Source: Paraburkholderia unamae
GTDB lineage: Bacteria > Pseudomonadota > Gammaproteobacteria > Burkholderiales > Burkholderiaceae
Length of the DNA: 64,000 nucleotides
Assembly: GCF_003268775.1 (NCBI RefSeq)
Contig: NZ_QLSU01000006.1
Location: forward strand, 310,001 to 374,000
Direction: 5' to 3'
A model generated the notes under the pieces. The model did not search any database, had not been told where the DNA came from, and worked only from the letters and a program-made list of their open reading frames with translations. This document shows positions 55,058 through 63,878 of this stretch, piece by piece. How positions within the stretch are numbered: the first letter of the stretch is position 1; each line of letters starts with the position of its first letter. Made by a program: the position numbers and the translations under genes.

Positions 55058-56077
55058 ATGAGACGGTTTCGTAACCTGATGTTCGCCCTTTCTTGCGCCG
55101 CGCTGTGCCTGTGCGCGACCTTGCCCGCCGCCCGCGCGGACGACACGATCACCCTGAAAATGGCCCACCAGTGGCCCGACGATCCGAACGACTACGTGGT
55201 TGCCACGGGCAAGAAGTTCGCCGAGGAGGTGACGCAGCGCTCGGGCGGCAAAATCCACATCAACATCTTCCCTGCGGAATCGCTCGTCAAGGCGCTCAAC
55301 ATGCACACGGCGCTGCGCAACGGTAGCGTGGATCTTGCTATCTACCCGTATATCTACGCGGCCGGCGCGATTCCCCAGCTCAATCTGATCCTGCTGCCGG
55401 GTCTCTGGAAGACGCCCGAGGACGTCTACCGGTTCCGCACTTCCGCGCCTTGGAAGGAACTGGAGGCGAAGATCGAGGCATACGGCTTCAAGACGCTCTG
55501 CTGGATTCAGATCTCGGGCGGCATGGCCTCACGCTCGAAGCCCATCAACGTGCCCGGCGACCTGAAGCAGCAGAAGGTGCGCGGCGCGGGCAAGATGATG
55601 GAGGCCGCCTTGCAGAGCGCGGGCGCGAGCACCGTGTCGATGGCTTCGTCCGAAACCTATAGCGCGATGCAACTGGGCTTGCTCGACGGCTTGTGGACGT
55701 CGTCGGGCACGTTCGGCTCTTACCGGCTCTATGAAGTGGCGAAGTATTACAACTCGCCCGAGCAGTACAGCATCTACTACACGATCGAGCCCATCGCGAT
55801 CAGCATGAAAACGTGGAACCGCCTCACGCCCGCGCAGCAGAAGATCATGACCGATGTGGGACAGAGCCTGGAGCAGGGCGCATTCGAAGGCGCCAAAGCT
55901 GACGACCGGCGCGTGGCGCAGCTATTCGCGAGCCACGGGGTGCAGATCCACAAGATGATGCTCGACGAGTGGAACCAGTGGGAGAAGCTGTTCCAGCAGG
56001 TGAGCTTCCCGAAGTTTCGAAGCGAAGTGCCGGATGGGGCGCGTCTGCTCGACGAGAGCCTGGCGCTCTACAAGTAG
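55058..56077 (+). CDS. TRAP transporter binding protein (DctP type)
   Basis: A 339-residue periplasmic protein with a Sec signal (FALSCAALCLCATLPAARA, cleavage near 26). The mature part reads TLKMAHQWPDDPNDYVV, and the ligand-binding Arg and Asn positions of DctP proteins are near KVRGAGKMM (about 175). AGGAG stands before ATG 55058. It is the first of a complete TRAP set (55058-57955) that follows the mutase operon by 66 bases, so it probably imports the acid that the CoA-transferase activates. Confidence 0.9.
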   Translation: MRRFRNLMFALSCAALCLCATLPAARADDTITLKMAHQWPDDPNDYVVATGKKFAEEVTQRSGGKIHINIFPAESLVKALNMHTALRNGSVDLAIYPYIYAAGAIPQLNLILLPGLWKTPEDVYRFRTSAPWKELEAKIEAYGFKTLCWIQISGGMASRSKPINVPGDLKQQKVRGAGKMMEAALQSAGASTVSMASSETYSAMQLGLLDGLWTSSGTFGSYRLYEVAKYYNSPEQYSIYYTIEPIAISMKTWNRLTPAQQKIMTDVGQSLEQGAFEGAKADDRRVAQLFASHGVQIHKMMLDEWNQWEKLFQQVSFPKFRSEVPDGARLLDESLALYK

Positions 56078-56087
56078 GGGCAAGGGC

Positions 56088-56648
56088 ATGCAGCGTCCAT
56101 TCGAGCGGTGGGAGCGGCGGCTCGATGCGCTTTACAAAGGCATCGAGCTTTCGGTTGGCATGGCCGTGATCGCCACGGTCGCGGTGATCTCATACGGCGT
56201 GCTTGCGCGCGAGGTACTGCATTTCTCCGATGTCTGGGTGACCGAGGTGACGACGTATCTCATGGCGTACATGACGTTCGTCGGCACGGCGGCGCTCGCC
56301 TGGCAGTCGCGCCACCTCCAGGTGGATGTGCTCGGGCATTGCGTGGGCGAGGGCGCGCGGCGCGCTCTTGCGTTCGCCGCGGCGCTGGTCGCGACCGCCG
56401 TGGCGTTGGTGGTCGCCGTGCTCGCGCTCGAATTCTGGTGGGATGCGTGGACGAGCGGCGAACGGTCGTGGGGCATGTTCTCGCTGCCGCTGTGGATTCC
56501 CTATCTATGTCTCGTAGCCGGCTCGGCCATGCTCGTGCTGGCTCAGGTCGCGCGCGTCGCTTCGCTCGCCTTCACGGCCAAAGGCGCGCGGCAAGCGCCG
56601 GGCGCACACGACAAGCTCGACGAGCTCGCGCTGGGGAGGGAGAAGTGA
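56088..56648 (+). CDS. TRAP transporter small permease (DctQ type)
   Basis: A 186-residue inner-membrane protein with four spans: about 22-42, 55-77, 93-117 and 131-158. WVTEVTTYLMAYMTFVG near 49-65 is the family signature. AAGGGC precedes the ATG. It pairs with the large permease, whose GTG overlaps its stop by four bases. Confidence 0.9.
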   Translation: MQRPFERWERRLDALYKGIELSVGMAVIATVAVISYGVLAREVLHFSDVWVTEVTTYLMAYMTFVGTAALAWQSRHLQVDVLGHCVGEGARRALAFAAALVATAVALVVAVLALEFWWDAWTSGERSWGMFSLPLWIPYLCLVAGSAMLVLAQVARVASLAFTAKGARQAPGAHDKLDELALGREK

Positions 56649-57955
56649 CGCAGATCTTCATCGGTGCGGGCATGTTCGGCGGCCTGCTCGCGGTGCTCTC
56701 GTTTGGCGTGCCGATTGCGTTTGCACTGCTGTTCGTCGCGCTCGTCTCGCTCTTTGTGACTGGCGGCGGGTGGGACGCACTGAACCTGATCGCGAGCACG
56801 TATTGGGGATCGGTCGCGACGTTCACGCTCACTTCGGTGCCTATGTTCATGTTCATGGGCGCGATCGTTTCCGCCTCGGGCATGGGCGCGCGGCTCTACG
56901 GCGCGATGGCGACGATACTCGACGGCGTGCCGGGCGGTCTTGCCGTGGCGACCACTTTGGCCTGCGGCGTGATGGCCGCCGTGTCGGGTTCGAGCGTGGC
57001 GACGGCGGCTGCCGTGGGCGGCTTCGCGGTGTCGGAAATGCGCCGGCACGGGGTGCCTTCCGGGCAGGCTTGCGGGTCGGTGGCGGCCGGCGGCACGCTC
57101 GGCATTCTCCTGCCGCCCAGCATTCCGCTGATCGTCTACAGCGTGATTGCCGAGCAGTCCATCGGGCGGCTCTTCGTGGCGACACTGGTGCCGGGCGCCA
57201 TCATGGCGGCCGCGTTCGGCGTGTATCAGATCGCGCTTGCGCTGCGCCGGCGCGAGCAGGGCGGCGCGGGTCGCACCCGGCCGCTCGCGCCGCTCAAGGC
57301 GCGTGTTCTCGCACTCAAGGACATCGGTCCATTCGCACTGCTCATTCTCATCATTCTCGGTTCGCTCTACCGCGGTCTCGCGACGCCGCAAGAGGCGGCC
57401 TCGCTCGGCATCGTGGCGAGCCTTGTTCTGGCCGGTGTCGTGTACCGCGAGCTGACCTGGCGGAAATTCCGCGAGATTCTCGTGAACGCCGCGCAAAGCA
57501 GCGTGATGATTCTCGCCGTGATTTCCTCGGCCATCGTATTCGGCTACGTGATGACCACGAGCCAGGTGGCGATTTCGCTTACGCAGGCCGTGGCGGGGGC
57601 GCATGTCGCGCCGTGGGTGCTGTTCGTGAGCATCAATCTGCTGCTGATCTTTCTGGGCTGCTTCATGGAGACGATCGCGATCATCGTCGTGACGATGCCC
57701 GTGCTCGTGCCGGTGGTGCAGGCTTACCACTGGAATCTCATCTGGTTCGGCGTGGTGGTCGTCATCAACATGGAAATGGCGCTGATCCATCCGCCGGTGG
57801 GGCTCAATCTCTTCGTCGTGCGCAGCGTCGCGCCCGACGTGCCGCTGCGCCGCATCGTGCTCGGCACGCTGCCCTATGTGTTCATCATGGCAGCGGTGCT
57901 CGCGCTGATCGGCGTGTTCCCGCAGTTGACCATGCTGATCACGCCGGCGACTTGA
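56645..57955 (+). CDS. TRAP transporter large permease (DctM type)
   Basis: A 436-residue membrane protein with about 12 spans. SVPMFMFMGAIVSASGM near 63-79 and AAGGTLGILLPPSIPLIVYSV near 146-166 (only key residues cited) are DctM features; EMALIHPPVGLN near 378-389 is in the second half. It uses the sodium gradient. Its last 17 bases overlap the end of the convergent ketopantoate-reductase-like gene. Confidence 0.92.
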   Translation: MTQIFIGAGMFGGLLAVLSFGVPIAFALLFVALVSLFVTGGGWDALNLIASTYWGSVATFTLTSVPMFMFMGAIVSASGMGARLYGAMATILDGVPGGLAVATTLACGVMAAVSGSSVATAAAVGGFAVSEMRRHGVPSGQACGSVAAGGTLGILLPPSIPLIVYSVIAEQSIGRLFVATLVPGAIMAAAFGVYQIALALRRREQGGAGRTRPLAPLKARVLALKDIGPFALLILIILGSLYRGLATPQEAASLGIVASLVLAGVVYRELTWRKFREILVNAAQSSVMILAVISSAIVFGYVMTTSQVAISLTQAVAGAHVAPWVLFVSINLLLIFLGCFMETIAIIVVTMPVLVPVVQAYHWNLIWFGVVVVINMEMALIHPPVGLNLFVVRSVAPDVPLRRIVLGTLPYVFIMAAVLALIGVFPQLTMLITPAT

Positions 57956-58970
57956 GACCGGGGGCATCCGCGTCCTCCGGCCGCGGAGCGTGTGCAAGAC
58001 CGCGCAACAGCGCGAGTACGGTTGTGATGGCCGGACAGGGCACGCCGGCTTGCTCGCCGAGTTGCCGGACCTGGCCGACGATGGCTTCCACTTCGAGCGA
58101 GGCGCCGCGCAGGACGTCTTGCAGCATGGAAGGCTTCACGCCCTGCCATGGCGGCGTGCCCGCAGGCGCGCCGCCGCTCGCGAGCGCGGCCTCGATGCGC
58201 GCGGGCGCGTCCGCGATCTCCGCGCCGCATGCGTGGGCAATGGCCGCGACCTCGCGGGCAAGCTGGAGGCAAAGGTCGGGGAGGCCGGGTACGCCGCGAA
58301 GCGCATCGATGGGCAGCCGCGTGAGTGCACACACGACATTGAGCGGGACGTTGCGCGCCACCTTCGTCCAAATCTCGCGGCGCAGGTCGGTGCACGCCTC
58401 GGCGGCGAGCCCCGCTCGCGCGAGAAGTTCGGCTGTGGTTTGCAGACGCCCGCTGAGCCTGGCATCCGGCTCGCCGAACAGCCAGCGGTTCTGGCCGCTG
58501 TGGCGAATCACGCCGGGGGCGACGATTTCGTTGGCCGAGTAGACGACGCAACCCAGTGCGTGCTCGGGCCGCACGACGCTCCAGAGGCGCGCGTGCGGAT
58601 CGACGAGCGGCAACGCAGCGGGCTGGCCGGTGCCATGCCGCCACCACCAGGGGATGCCGTTCGCGACGAACACGACCCAGCCCGAGGCCGCGCGCAGGCG
58701 CGCTATCGGCTCGGCGGCGCCGCTCTGCGCAAACGCCTTCAGGGTGACGAACACGATGTCCTGCTCGGGCAACGCGTCAGGGGCATGCGTGGCGGCAGCC
58801 GGGTGCGCGACATATCGTTCGGTACCCGAAACGATGGTGAGGCCGTTGGCGCGTATGGCGGCCAGATGCGCGCCGCGCGCGACGATCGAGATCTCATGGC
58901 CGCCGCTCGCGATCAGGCGGCCGGCGAGATAGCCGCCTACCGCGCCCGCGCCGAAAACGGCGATTTTCAT
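57939..58970 (-). CDS. Ketopantoate reductase family protein (ApbA/PanE fold)
   Basis: A 343-residue NADPH-dependent reductase. GAGAVGGYLAGRL near 7-19 binds the cofactor; the catalytic Lys is in WTKVARNVPLN near 202-212 and a C-terminal SMLQDVLRG near 281-289 matches the family end. Many paralogues act on 2-oxo acids other than ketopantoate, and this one lies between TRAP and RraA-like genes, so a catabolic role is likelier than pantothenate synthesis. It ends 17 bases into the convergent DctM gene. Confidence 0.87.
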   Translation of the reverse strand: MKIAVFGAGAVGGYLAGRLIASGGHEISIVARGAHLAAIRANGLTIVSGTERYVAHPAAATHAPDALPEQDIVFVTLKAFAQSGAAEPIARLRAASGWVVFVANGIPWWWRHGTGQPAALPLVDPHARLWSVVRPEHALGCVVYSANEIVAPGVIRHSGQNRWLFGEPDARLSGRLQTTAELLARAGLAAEACTDLRREIWTKVARNVPLNVVCALTRLPIDALRGVPGLPDLCLQLAREVAAIAHACGAEIADAPARIEAALASGGAPAGTPPWQGVKPSMLQDVLRGASLEVEAIVGQVRQLGEQAGVPCPAITTVLALLRGLAHAPRPEDADAPGLKSPA

Positions 58971-58979
58971 GGGGCGGGC

Positions 58980-59690
58980 TCAGGCGCCGCGCGGGCAGGG
59001 TGCGTCGATTTCCTCGACGTCGAGTTGCGCATAGGCGCTCGCGGCGCCGCTCGTGTGCCATGGGTGCGCGCCTTCGGCCACGGCGCGGATCGCGGCTTCG
59101 TCGCGCGCCATGCGCTGGAACGCGGCGTCGATGACCGTCTGCGCTTCGCCATGCGCGACGACGACGACGCCGTCACCGTCCGCGATCACGAGGTCGCCGG
59201 GGTGGACGAGCACGCCGTCGCAGGACACGGACGTATTGACCGCACCGTGCCCGGACTTGAGCGGACGCGCGGGCGAGATCAACGTGGACCACACCGGAAA
59301 TCGCATGTTTTCAAGCGTATTCGTATCGCGGATGCAGCCTTGGACCACCACGCCGGCAAGCCCCTTGGCGGCGGCGTAATGAGCGGCTACGTCGCCCCAT
59401 TGCGCGCCCGAGCTTTGCGCGTGCGTGACGACCACCAGCACGTCGCCGCGCTGCGCGAGATAGAGCGCGCGGTGCATCATCAGGTTGTCGCCTGGCGCGC
59501 AGACGGCGGTGACAGCAGGCCCGGCGATCGTGAGTCCCCGGTTCAGGGGGCGCATGCGCGGCGTCATGAGGCCGCTACGGGCGTTCGGGCCCATGGCTTC
59601 GTGAACGTCCGCGGTGCTCAACTGAACGGCGCGCTCGCAAAGGGCTGCCGGTACGCGCTCGACTTGTGTGTAGACCTTCGAAATGCCCAT
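58980..59690 (-). CDS. RraA-like aldolase/decarboxylase
   Basis: A 236-residue protein of the RraA/HMG-aldolase superfamily. The metal and substrate motif VVVQGCIRDTNTL near 117-129 contains the catalytic Arg-Asp pair, and HPGDLVIADGDGVVVV near 161-176 is the second signature. Such enzymes cleave 4-hydroxy-2-oxo acids or decarboxylate oxaloacetate with divalent metal; a true RNase E inhibitor role is unlikely at this length. GGAGG precedes ATG 59690, while the longer frame runs antisense to the next regulator. It lies nine bases upstream of the reductase gene (58970) and is divergent from the IclR gene. Confidence 0.87.
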   Translation of the reverse strand: MGISKVYTQVERVPAALCERAVQLSTADVHEAMGPNARSGLMTPRMRPLNRGLTIAGPAVTAVCAPGDNLMMHRALYLAQRGDVLVVVTHAQSSGAQWGDVAAHYAAAKGLAGVVVQGCIRDTNTLENMRFPVWSTLISPARPLKSGHGAVNTSVSCDGVLVHPGDLVIADGDGVVVVAHGEAQTVIDAAFQRMARDEAAIRAVAEGAHPWHTSGAASAYAQLDVEEIDAPCPRGA

Positions 59691-59913
59691 GGTGTCCTCC
59701 GTGAAGATGGACTCCGATATTGAATGGCGCGATCGAGGCGGACAAGCACGCAGGCCGCGCGTGTTTTGCAATGTGAACCGTTGCCTGTTCATCCGGTGCT
59801 TGCGGGATTTCTCTAGCGGTACTAAAGAGCGCATCGCGCTAGTATCGAAAGGCGCGCCCGCCGGCAGGGGGCTTTGCTTATTCCGGCAATGAGCGACCAC
59901 GCGAGGACATGCG

Positions 59914-60810
59914 ATGCGACTCGATACCTTTGACACTGCCGCGATAGCCGCCACGTCGATCCAGCGGATCGTGGCGGGCGGTTTGGCCGCGGCTTGCGCG
60001 CCAATGGACGAAACGTCTGCGCCCGATGAGGCGGGGCGCCCTCGCTCGGGCACGCAGAGCCTGGAGCGCGCCGTTTGCCTGCTGCGCGAGCTGGCCTCGC
60101 GCAATCGCGCCGGCTGGCGGCTCGGCGAACTGGCGGCGCGCTGCGGCATCGACAAGGGCTCGGCGCACCGGTTGCTCGCCTGCCTGGTGCGCGAGCGCCT
60201 CGTCGAGCAGCGATCGTCCGACCGGCGCTATCAGCTCGGCCCGCTGTTGTGGGAGCTCGCGCTTTCCGCGCCGGCCCGCGCCGCATCGCCCGACGTTTGC
60301 CGCGAGCATCTCGCGGGCGTGGCGAAGCGCTTTGGCGGACTCGCCTTCCTGATGGTCAAGAGCGGCAACGAGTACGTGTGCGCAATGCGCACGGGCCACG
60401 CGGAACTTCGCGCGGTGTCGGTCGAAGCGGGCACGCGCCGTCCGCTCATTACCTCGGCGGGTGGCGTTTCCATTCTGCTGGCGCTGCCGGAAGCCGAAGC
60501 GAATTGCATTCGCCAAAACAATATCCGTCAGGAGCTCTCGCGCTGCGGCGACGTGCGCATGCGCAGTCTGGACCAGATGTACCGGCGCTCCCAGGCCTTC
60601 GGCTACGGCGTGAATCTCGGCGACGTGGTGCCCGGCATTCATGCCGTGGGCGTGCCCGTGTTCAGCCGCCCCGGCAAGCCGGTCGCCTCGCTTTGCCTCA
60701 TGACGTGGTCTGACAGTCTGCCCGAGGCGCGGGTGGACGAAGCCTGTGAGGCGCTCATGGCGCAAGCGCCCGCCGCCGCGGCGTGTTGCACAGCTGAAGC
60801 CGCGCCCTGA
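59914..60810 (+). CDS. IclR family regulator
   Basis: A 298-residue regulator. An N-terminal extension of about 45 residues precedes the winged helix (LGELAARCGIDKGSAHRLLACL near 68-89) and the effector domain with TRRPLITSAGG near 174-184. It shares the RRPLITSAGG segment and general layout with the IclR at 41018. It is placed between the RraA/reductase pair (divergent) and the alpha-hydroxy-acid dehydrogenase/TRAP genes and could regulate both sides. Confidence 0.88.
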   Translation: MRLDTFDTAAIAATSIQRIVAGGLAAACAPMDETSAPDEAGRPRSGTQSLERAVCLLRELASRNRAGWRLGELAARCGIDKGSAHRLLACLVRERLVEQRSSDRRYQLGPLLWELALSAPARAASPDVCREHLAGVAKRFGGLAFLMVKSGNEYVCAMRTGHAELRAVSVEAGTRRPLITSAGGVSILLALPEAEANCIRQNNIRQELSRCGDVRMRSLDQMYRRSQAFGYGVNLGDVVPGIHAVGVPVFSRPGKPVASLCLMTWSDSLPEARVDEACEALMAQAPAAAACCTAEAAP

Positions 60811-61022
60811 CTTTGCTCCCTGAAGTGTGGCGCCGCAAGGGCCCCACGCCGTCTCCCTTCCCTGCGCTGCATAGTCCATAAGCCGCGCGGCGATGCCTCG
60901 CGCGCTTCTCCCTTTGCGCAGCGCAAAAAAGTTCACACTGCAAAACGCCGCGCCGCCGCTCGATTGCCGCTGTCCTGAACGCCCGACACAATGAATCAAC
61001 AGGACAACGTAAGAGGACGGGA

Positions 61023-62243
61023 ATGGACATCGAGAAGGCAATCAATCTCGACGATCTGCGGCGGTTGGCGAAGAAGCGGCTACCGCGCATAGCGTTCGAC
61101 TTCATCGAAGGCGGTGCGGACGACGAGCACTGCCTCACGCGCAATCGCGAGGCGTTTCAGCGCTATCAGCTCGTGCCGCGCTACCTCGTGGATGTTTCGC
61201 GCCGCGACCAGTCCTGCACGCTGCTCGGGCGCACCTACGCAAGTCCCTTTGGCATCTCGCCCACCGGGCTCGCAGGCCTCTTTCGGCCGAACGCGGACCT
61301 GATGCTCGCGGCCGAAGCGGCAGCCGCGAACATTCCTTACCTGATGTCGAGTGCGAGCACGGATTCGATCGAGGAAGCGGCAAAAGTCGCGCCGCACAAT
61401 ACGTGGTTTCAGATTTACGGCACGCGCAACGACACGATCAATGACGATCTCGTTCGCCGCGCCCGCGACGCCGCGCTTGAAACCCTGGTGTTGACCGTGG
61501 ACGTGCCCGTCAATTCGAATCGTGAGCGCAACCGCCGCAATGGCTTTACGCGACCGCTCAAGCTTTCGCCGGCCATCGTGTTCGAGGCGATGGGCCACCC
61601 GTTCTGGGTGCTGCGCTACCTGCGCAGCGGCGGCATGCCGATGATGAAGAACTGGGCGAACTACGCGCCGCCGGGCGCGCGGGCGGGCGACGTGGCCGAC
61701 CTGTACGGCACGCTCACGCCCGCGCCCGCCACGACGTGGCGCACGCTCGAGCGTGTGCGCAACCTGTGGCCTGGCAAGCTCGTCGTGAAGGGCGTCTTGC
61801 ACCATCGCGACGCGGCGCTTGCCATGAACGCAGGCGTGGATGGAATCATCGTTTCGAATCACGGCGGGCGGCAACTCGACGGCGCGCCATCGCCGCTCGA
61901 GATGCTGCCTGCGATCAAGGCGGCCGTGGACGGGCGCGTGGAACTGATGCTCGACAGCGGCGTGCGCCGAGGCTCGGACGTGATCGTGGCGTTGTGCCTC
62001 GGCGCGCGCGCCGTGACCTTCGGGAGACCCACGCTGTACGGGGCGGCCGCAGGCGGCCAGTCCGGCGTACGCAAGGCCATCGAGATCATGCGCCGCGAGG
62101 TGGATGTCGTGATGGCGCAAATCGGTTGCGCGAGTTTGAAGGAGCTGGGTGCTGCGAATCTTCACGGCTGGCCTCAAGCCGGCGAATCGCGGCGCGACGC
62201 CCTGCTGCGGCGCGAAGGCGACGCGGTACTCAACGTTGATTAG
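61023..62243 (+). CDS. FMN-dependent alpha-hydroxy-acid dehydrogenase
   Basis: A 406-residue enzyme of the lactate/mandelate dehydrogenase and glycolate oxidase family. IAFDFIEGGADDE near 21-33, SPTGLAGLFRP near 79-89, VSNHGGRQLDG near 278-288 with the catalytic His, and DSGVRRGSDV near 312-321 are all present. It oxidises a 2-hydroxy acid to the 2-oxo acid, probably feeding the respiratory chain at the membrane. Its position just upstream of a TRAP importer suggests the imported compound is a 2-hydroxy acid. AAGAGGACGGG precedes the ATG. Confidence 0.92.
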   Translation: MDIEKAINLDDLRRLAKKRLPRIAFDFIEGGADDEHCLTRNREAFQRYQLVPRYLVDVSRRDQSCTLLGRTYASPFGISPTGLAGLFRPNADLMLAAEAAAANIPYLMSSASTDSIEEAAKVAPHNTWFQIYGTRNDTINDDLVRRARDAALETLVLTVDVPVNSNRERNRRNGFTRPLKLSPAIVFEAMGHPFWVLRYLRSGGMPMMKNWANYAPPGARAGDVADLYGTLTPAPATTWRTLERVRNLWPGKLVVKGVLHHRDAALAMNAGVDGIIVSNHGGRQLDGAPSPLEMLPAIKAAVDGRVELMLDSGVRRGSDVIVALCLGARAVTFGRPTLYGAAAGGQSGVRKAIEIMRREVDVVMAQIGCASLKELGAANLHGWPQAGESRRDALLRREGDAVLNVD

Positions 62244-62284
62244 GGGCCGCGCAGCGGTCTTGATACCAAAACAGGAGACACCCA

Positions 62285-63289
62285 GTGAAAAAGCCTATGC
62301 CTTTCGCGACCACGCCGTGGGTTCGCGGCGCGCTCGCCGTGTGCGTGCTGTGCACCGCAGTCTATGCGCACGCGGCCATCATGTGGCGCGCCTACACCTA
62401 TAACGCGGCGGCCACCGTCACCGCCGTGAAGGGACTCAACGCGCTATTCGAGCAAATCCGCGCCGACACGGACAACGCGCTTTCCATCCGGCTCAATCTC
62501 GGCGGCACGCTCGCCATCAGCGCGACCAATATCACGGAGGCGGTGGCGGGCAACGTCGTGCAGATGGGCGACGACGCCTTCTTCGTGGGCAGCGTGCCGG
62601 TGGGCGGCACCGTGCGCCTGCCCATGCTGATTGGCGACCGCGCGGCGTTCGACCGCGGCTGGGCGGCAGAGGCGCCGTTTCTCAAGGCGGCCTACGACAA
62701 GAAGGGCATTGTGCTGCTGGGTCACTATACGTTCCCGATCAACGTGATCTGGTCGCGCAAGAAGCTCACCTCGCTTGCCGATATCGCAGGCCAGAAGATT
62801 CGCGTGATTTCGCCGGAGCAGGCCGAATTCATCCAGCGCCTTGGCGGCATTCCCGTGACGCTCGGCACCTCGGAAGTCGCGGCGGCGCTCGATCGCGGCG
62901 TGATCGACGGCGTGACGACCGCGAGTTCGGGCTACGGCTATATCTGGCGAGACCTCCTCAAGTACCGCTACAACCTCAACATCAGCTTTATCGATTCGCT
63001 GATCCTGGTGAACAAGCAGGCGTGGACCGCCTTGCCGCCGCAAACCCAGGCGAAGGTGCAGCACGACGTGGATGCGGCCACGGCCCGCATTTCCGACGCC
63101 ATGGCGCAGGAAGAGGACCAGTTGACGAGCCAGCTCGGCAGCAGCGGCATTACGGTCACCACGCCCACGCCCGCCGACATGGCGCAGGCGCGGCGCCTCA
63201 TCGCGCCATATTGGGACTCGTGGGCCACCGCACGCGGCGACACGGCGGAGCAGGCACTGACGAAGGTTCGTGCCGCAATCGAGAGGTGA
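62285..63289 (+). CDS. TRAP transporter binding protein (DctP type), second system
   Basis: A 334-residue periplasmic protein with a Sec signal ending near AHA (about 30). The fold markers SLADIAGQKIRVIS near 160-173 and the ligand loop KLTSLAD are present. The start is GTG 62285 with AGGAG seven bases upstream. It is unlike the 55058 protein in detail, so a different ligand is likely. It is followed by its DctQ and DctM partners. Confidence 0.9.
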   Translation: MKKPMPFATTPWVRGALAVCVLCTAVYAHAAIMWRAYTYNAAATVTAVKGLNALFEQIRADTDNALSIRLNLGGTLAISATNITEAVAGNVVQMGDDAFFVGSVPVGGTVRLPMLIGDRAAFDRGWAAEAPFLKAAYDKKGIVLLGHYTFPINVIWSRKKLTSLADIAGQKIRVISPEQAEFIQRLGGIPVTLGTSEVAAALDRGVIDGVTTASSGYGYIWRDLLKYRYNLNISFIDSLILVNKQAWTALPPQTQAKVQHDVDAATARISDAMAQEEDQLTSQLGSSGITVTTPTPADMAQARRLIAPYWDSWATARGDTAEQALTKVRAAIER

Positions 63290-63293
63290 GACC

Positions 63294-63878
63294 ATGAAAG
63301 CAGGCATTGTCATGAGCAAGCCCGCCGATGCGCCCGAGATTGCGGCGAGTGCATCGGCCGGGAGCGAAACGCCGGACGAGCAGGCCGATGAAAGCCGCAT
63401 CGACTGGCTGTGCCGGTGGATCACGCAGCTCGCCGTGATCGCGCTGATCCTGATGATCGCGACCGAAGTGATCGCGCGCAGCGTGTTCCACCTCTCCCTC
63501 GAAGTGACCGACGAACTGGGCGGCTATGCGCTGATCGTCATCACGTTCGTGAGCTTGCCCACCTGCCAGGCGCAGGGGGCGTTCCATCACGTGCATTTTC
63601 TCGACGCAAAGCTCGGGCCGCTCGCACGCGCCGTGCTGCGTGCCGTGTTCAGTGCCGTTAGCCTTGCCGCCATCGCTGTCCTGTTCTGGCAGTTCGTGCT
63701 GTTCGCCATCACGAGCTGGCAGTCGGGCGACGTGGCGGCAACCACGCTGCTCACGCCGCTGTGGATGCCGCGCGCGATCATGTGCTTCGGCTCCGCGTGT
63801 CTGTGTCTTTCGCTGTGCCGCACGCTGCATCGTGACTGGCTTTGCATCGCGGCCCTCTTGCAAAGGAGAAACGGATGA
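63294..63878 (+). CDS. TRAP transporter small permease (DctQ type), second system
   Basis: A 194-residue protein. A 45-residue acidic, Ala/Ser-rich cytosolic N-terminus precedes four membrane spans; EVTDELGGYALIVITFVSLP near 73-92 is the family signature (key part ELGGYALIVI). AGGTGA overlaps the upstream stop. It is coupled to the next gene by ATGA. Confidence 0.88.
   Translation: MKAGIVMSKPADAPEIAASASAGSETPDEQADESRIDWLCRWITQLAVIALILMIATEVIARSVFHLSLEVTDELGGYALIVITFVSLPTCQAQGAFHHVHFLDAKLGPLARAVLRAVFSAVSLAAIAVLFWQFVLFAITSWQSGDVAATTLLTPLWMPRAIMCFGSACLCLSLCRTLHRDWLCIAALLQRRNG

Noticed and set aside
58980..59690. Ribonuclease E inhibitor RraA
   Set aside because: The length and catabolic setting fit an aldolase or decarboxylase of the same superfamily better.
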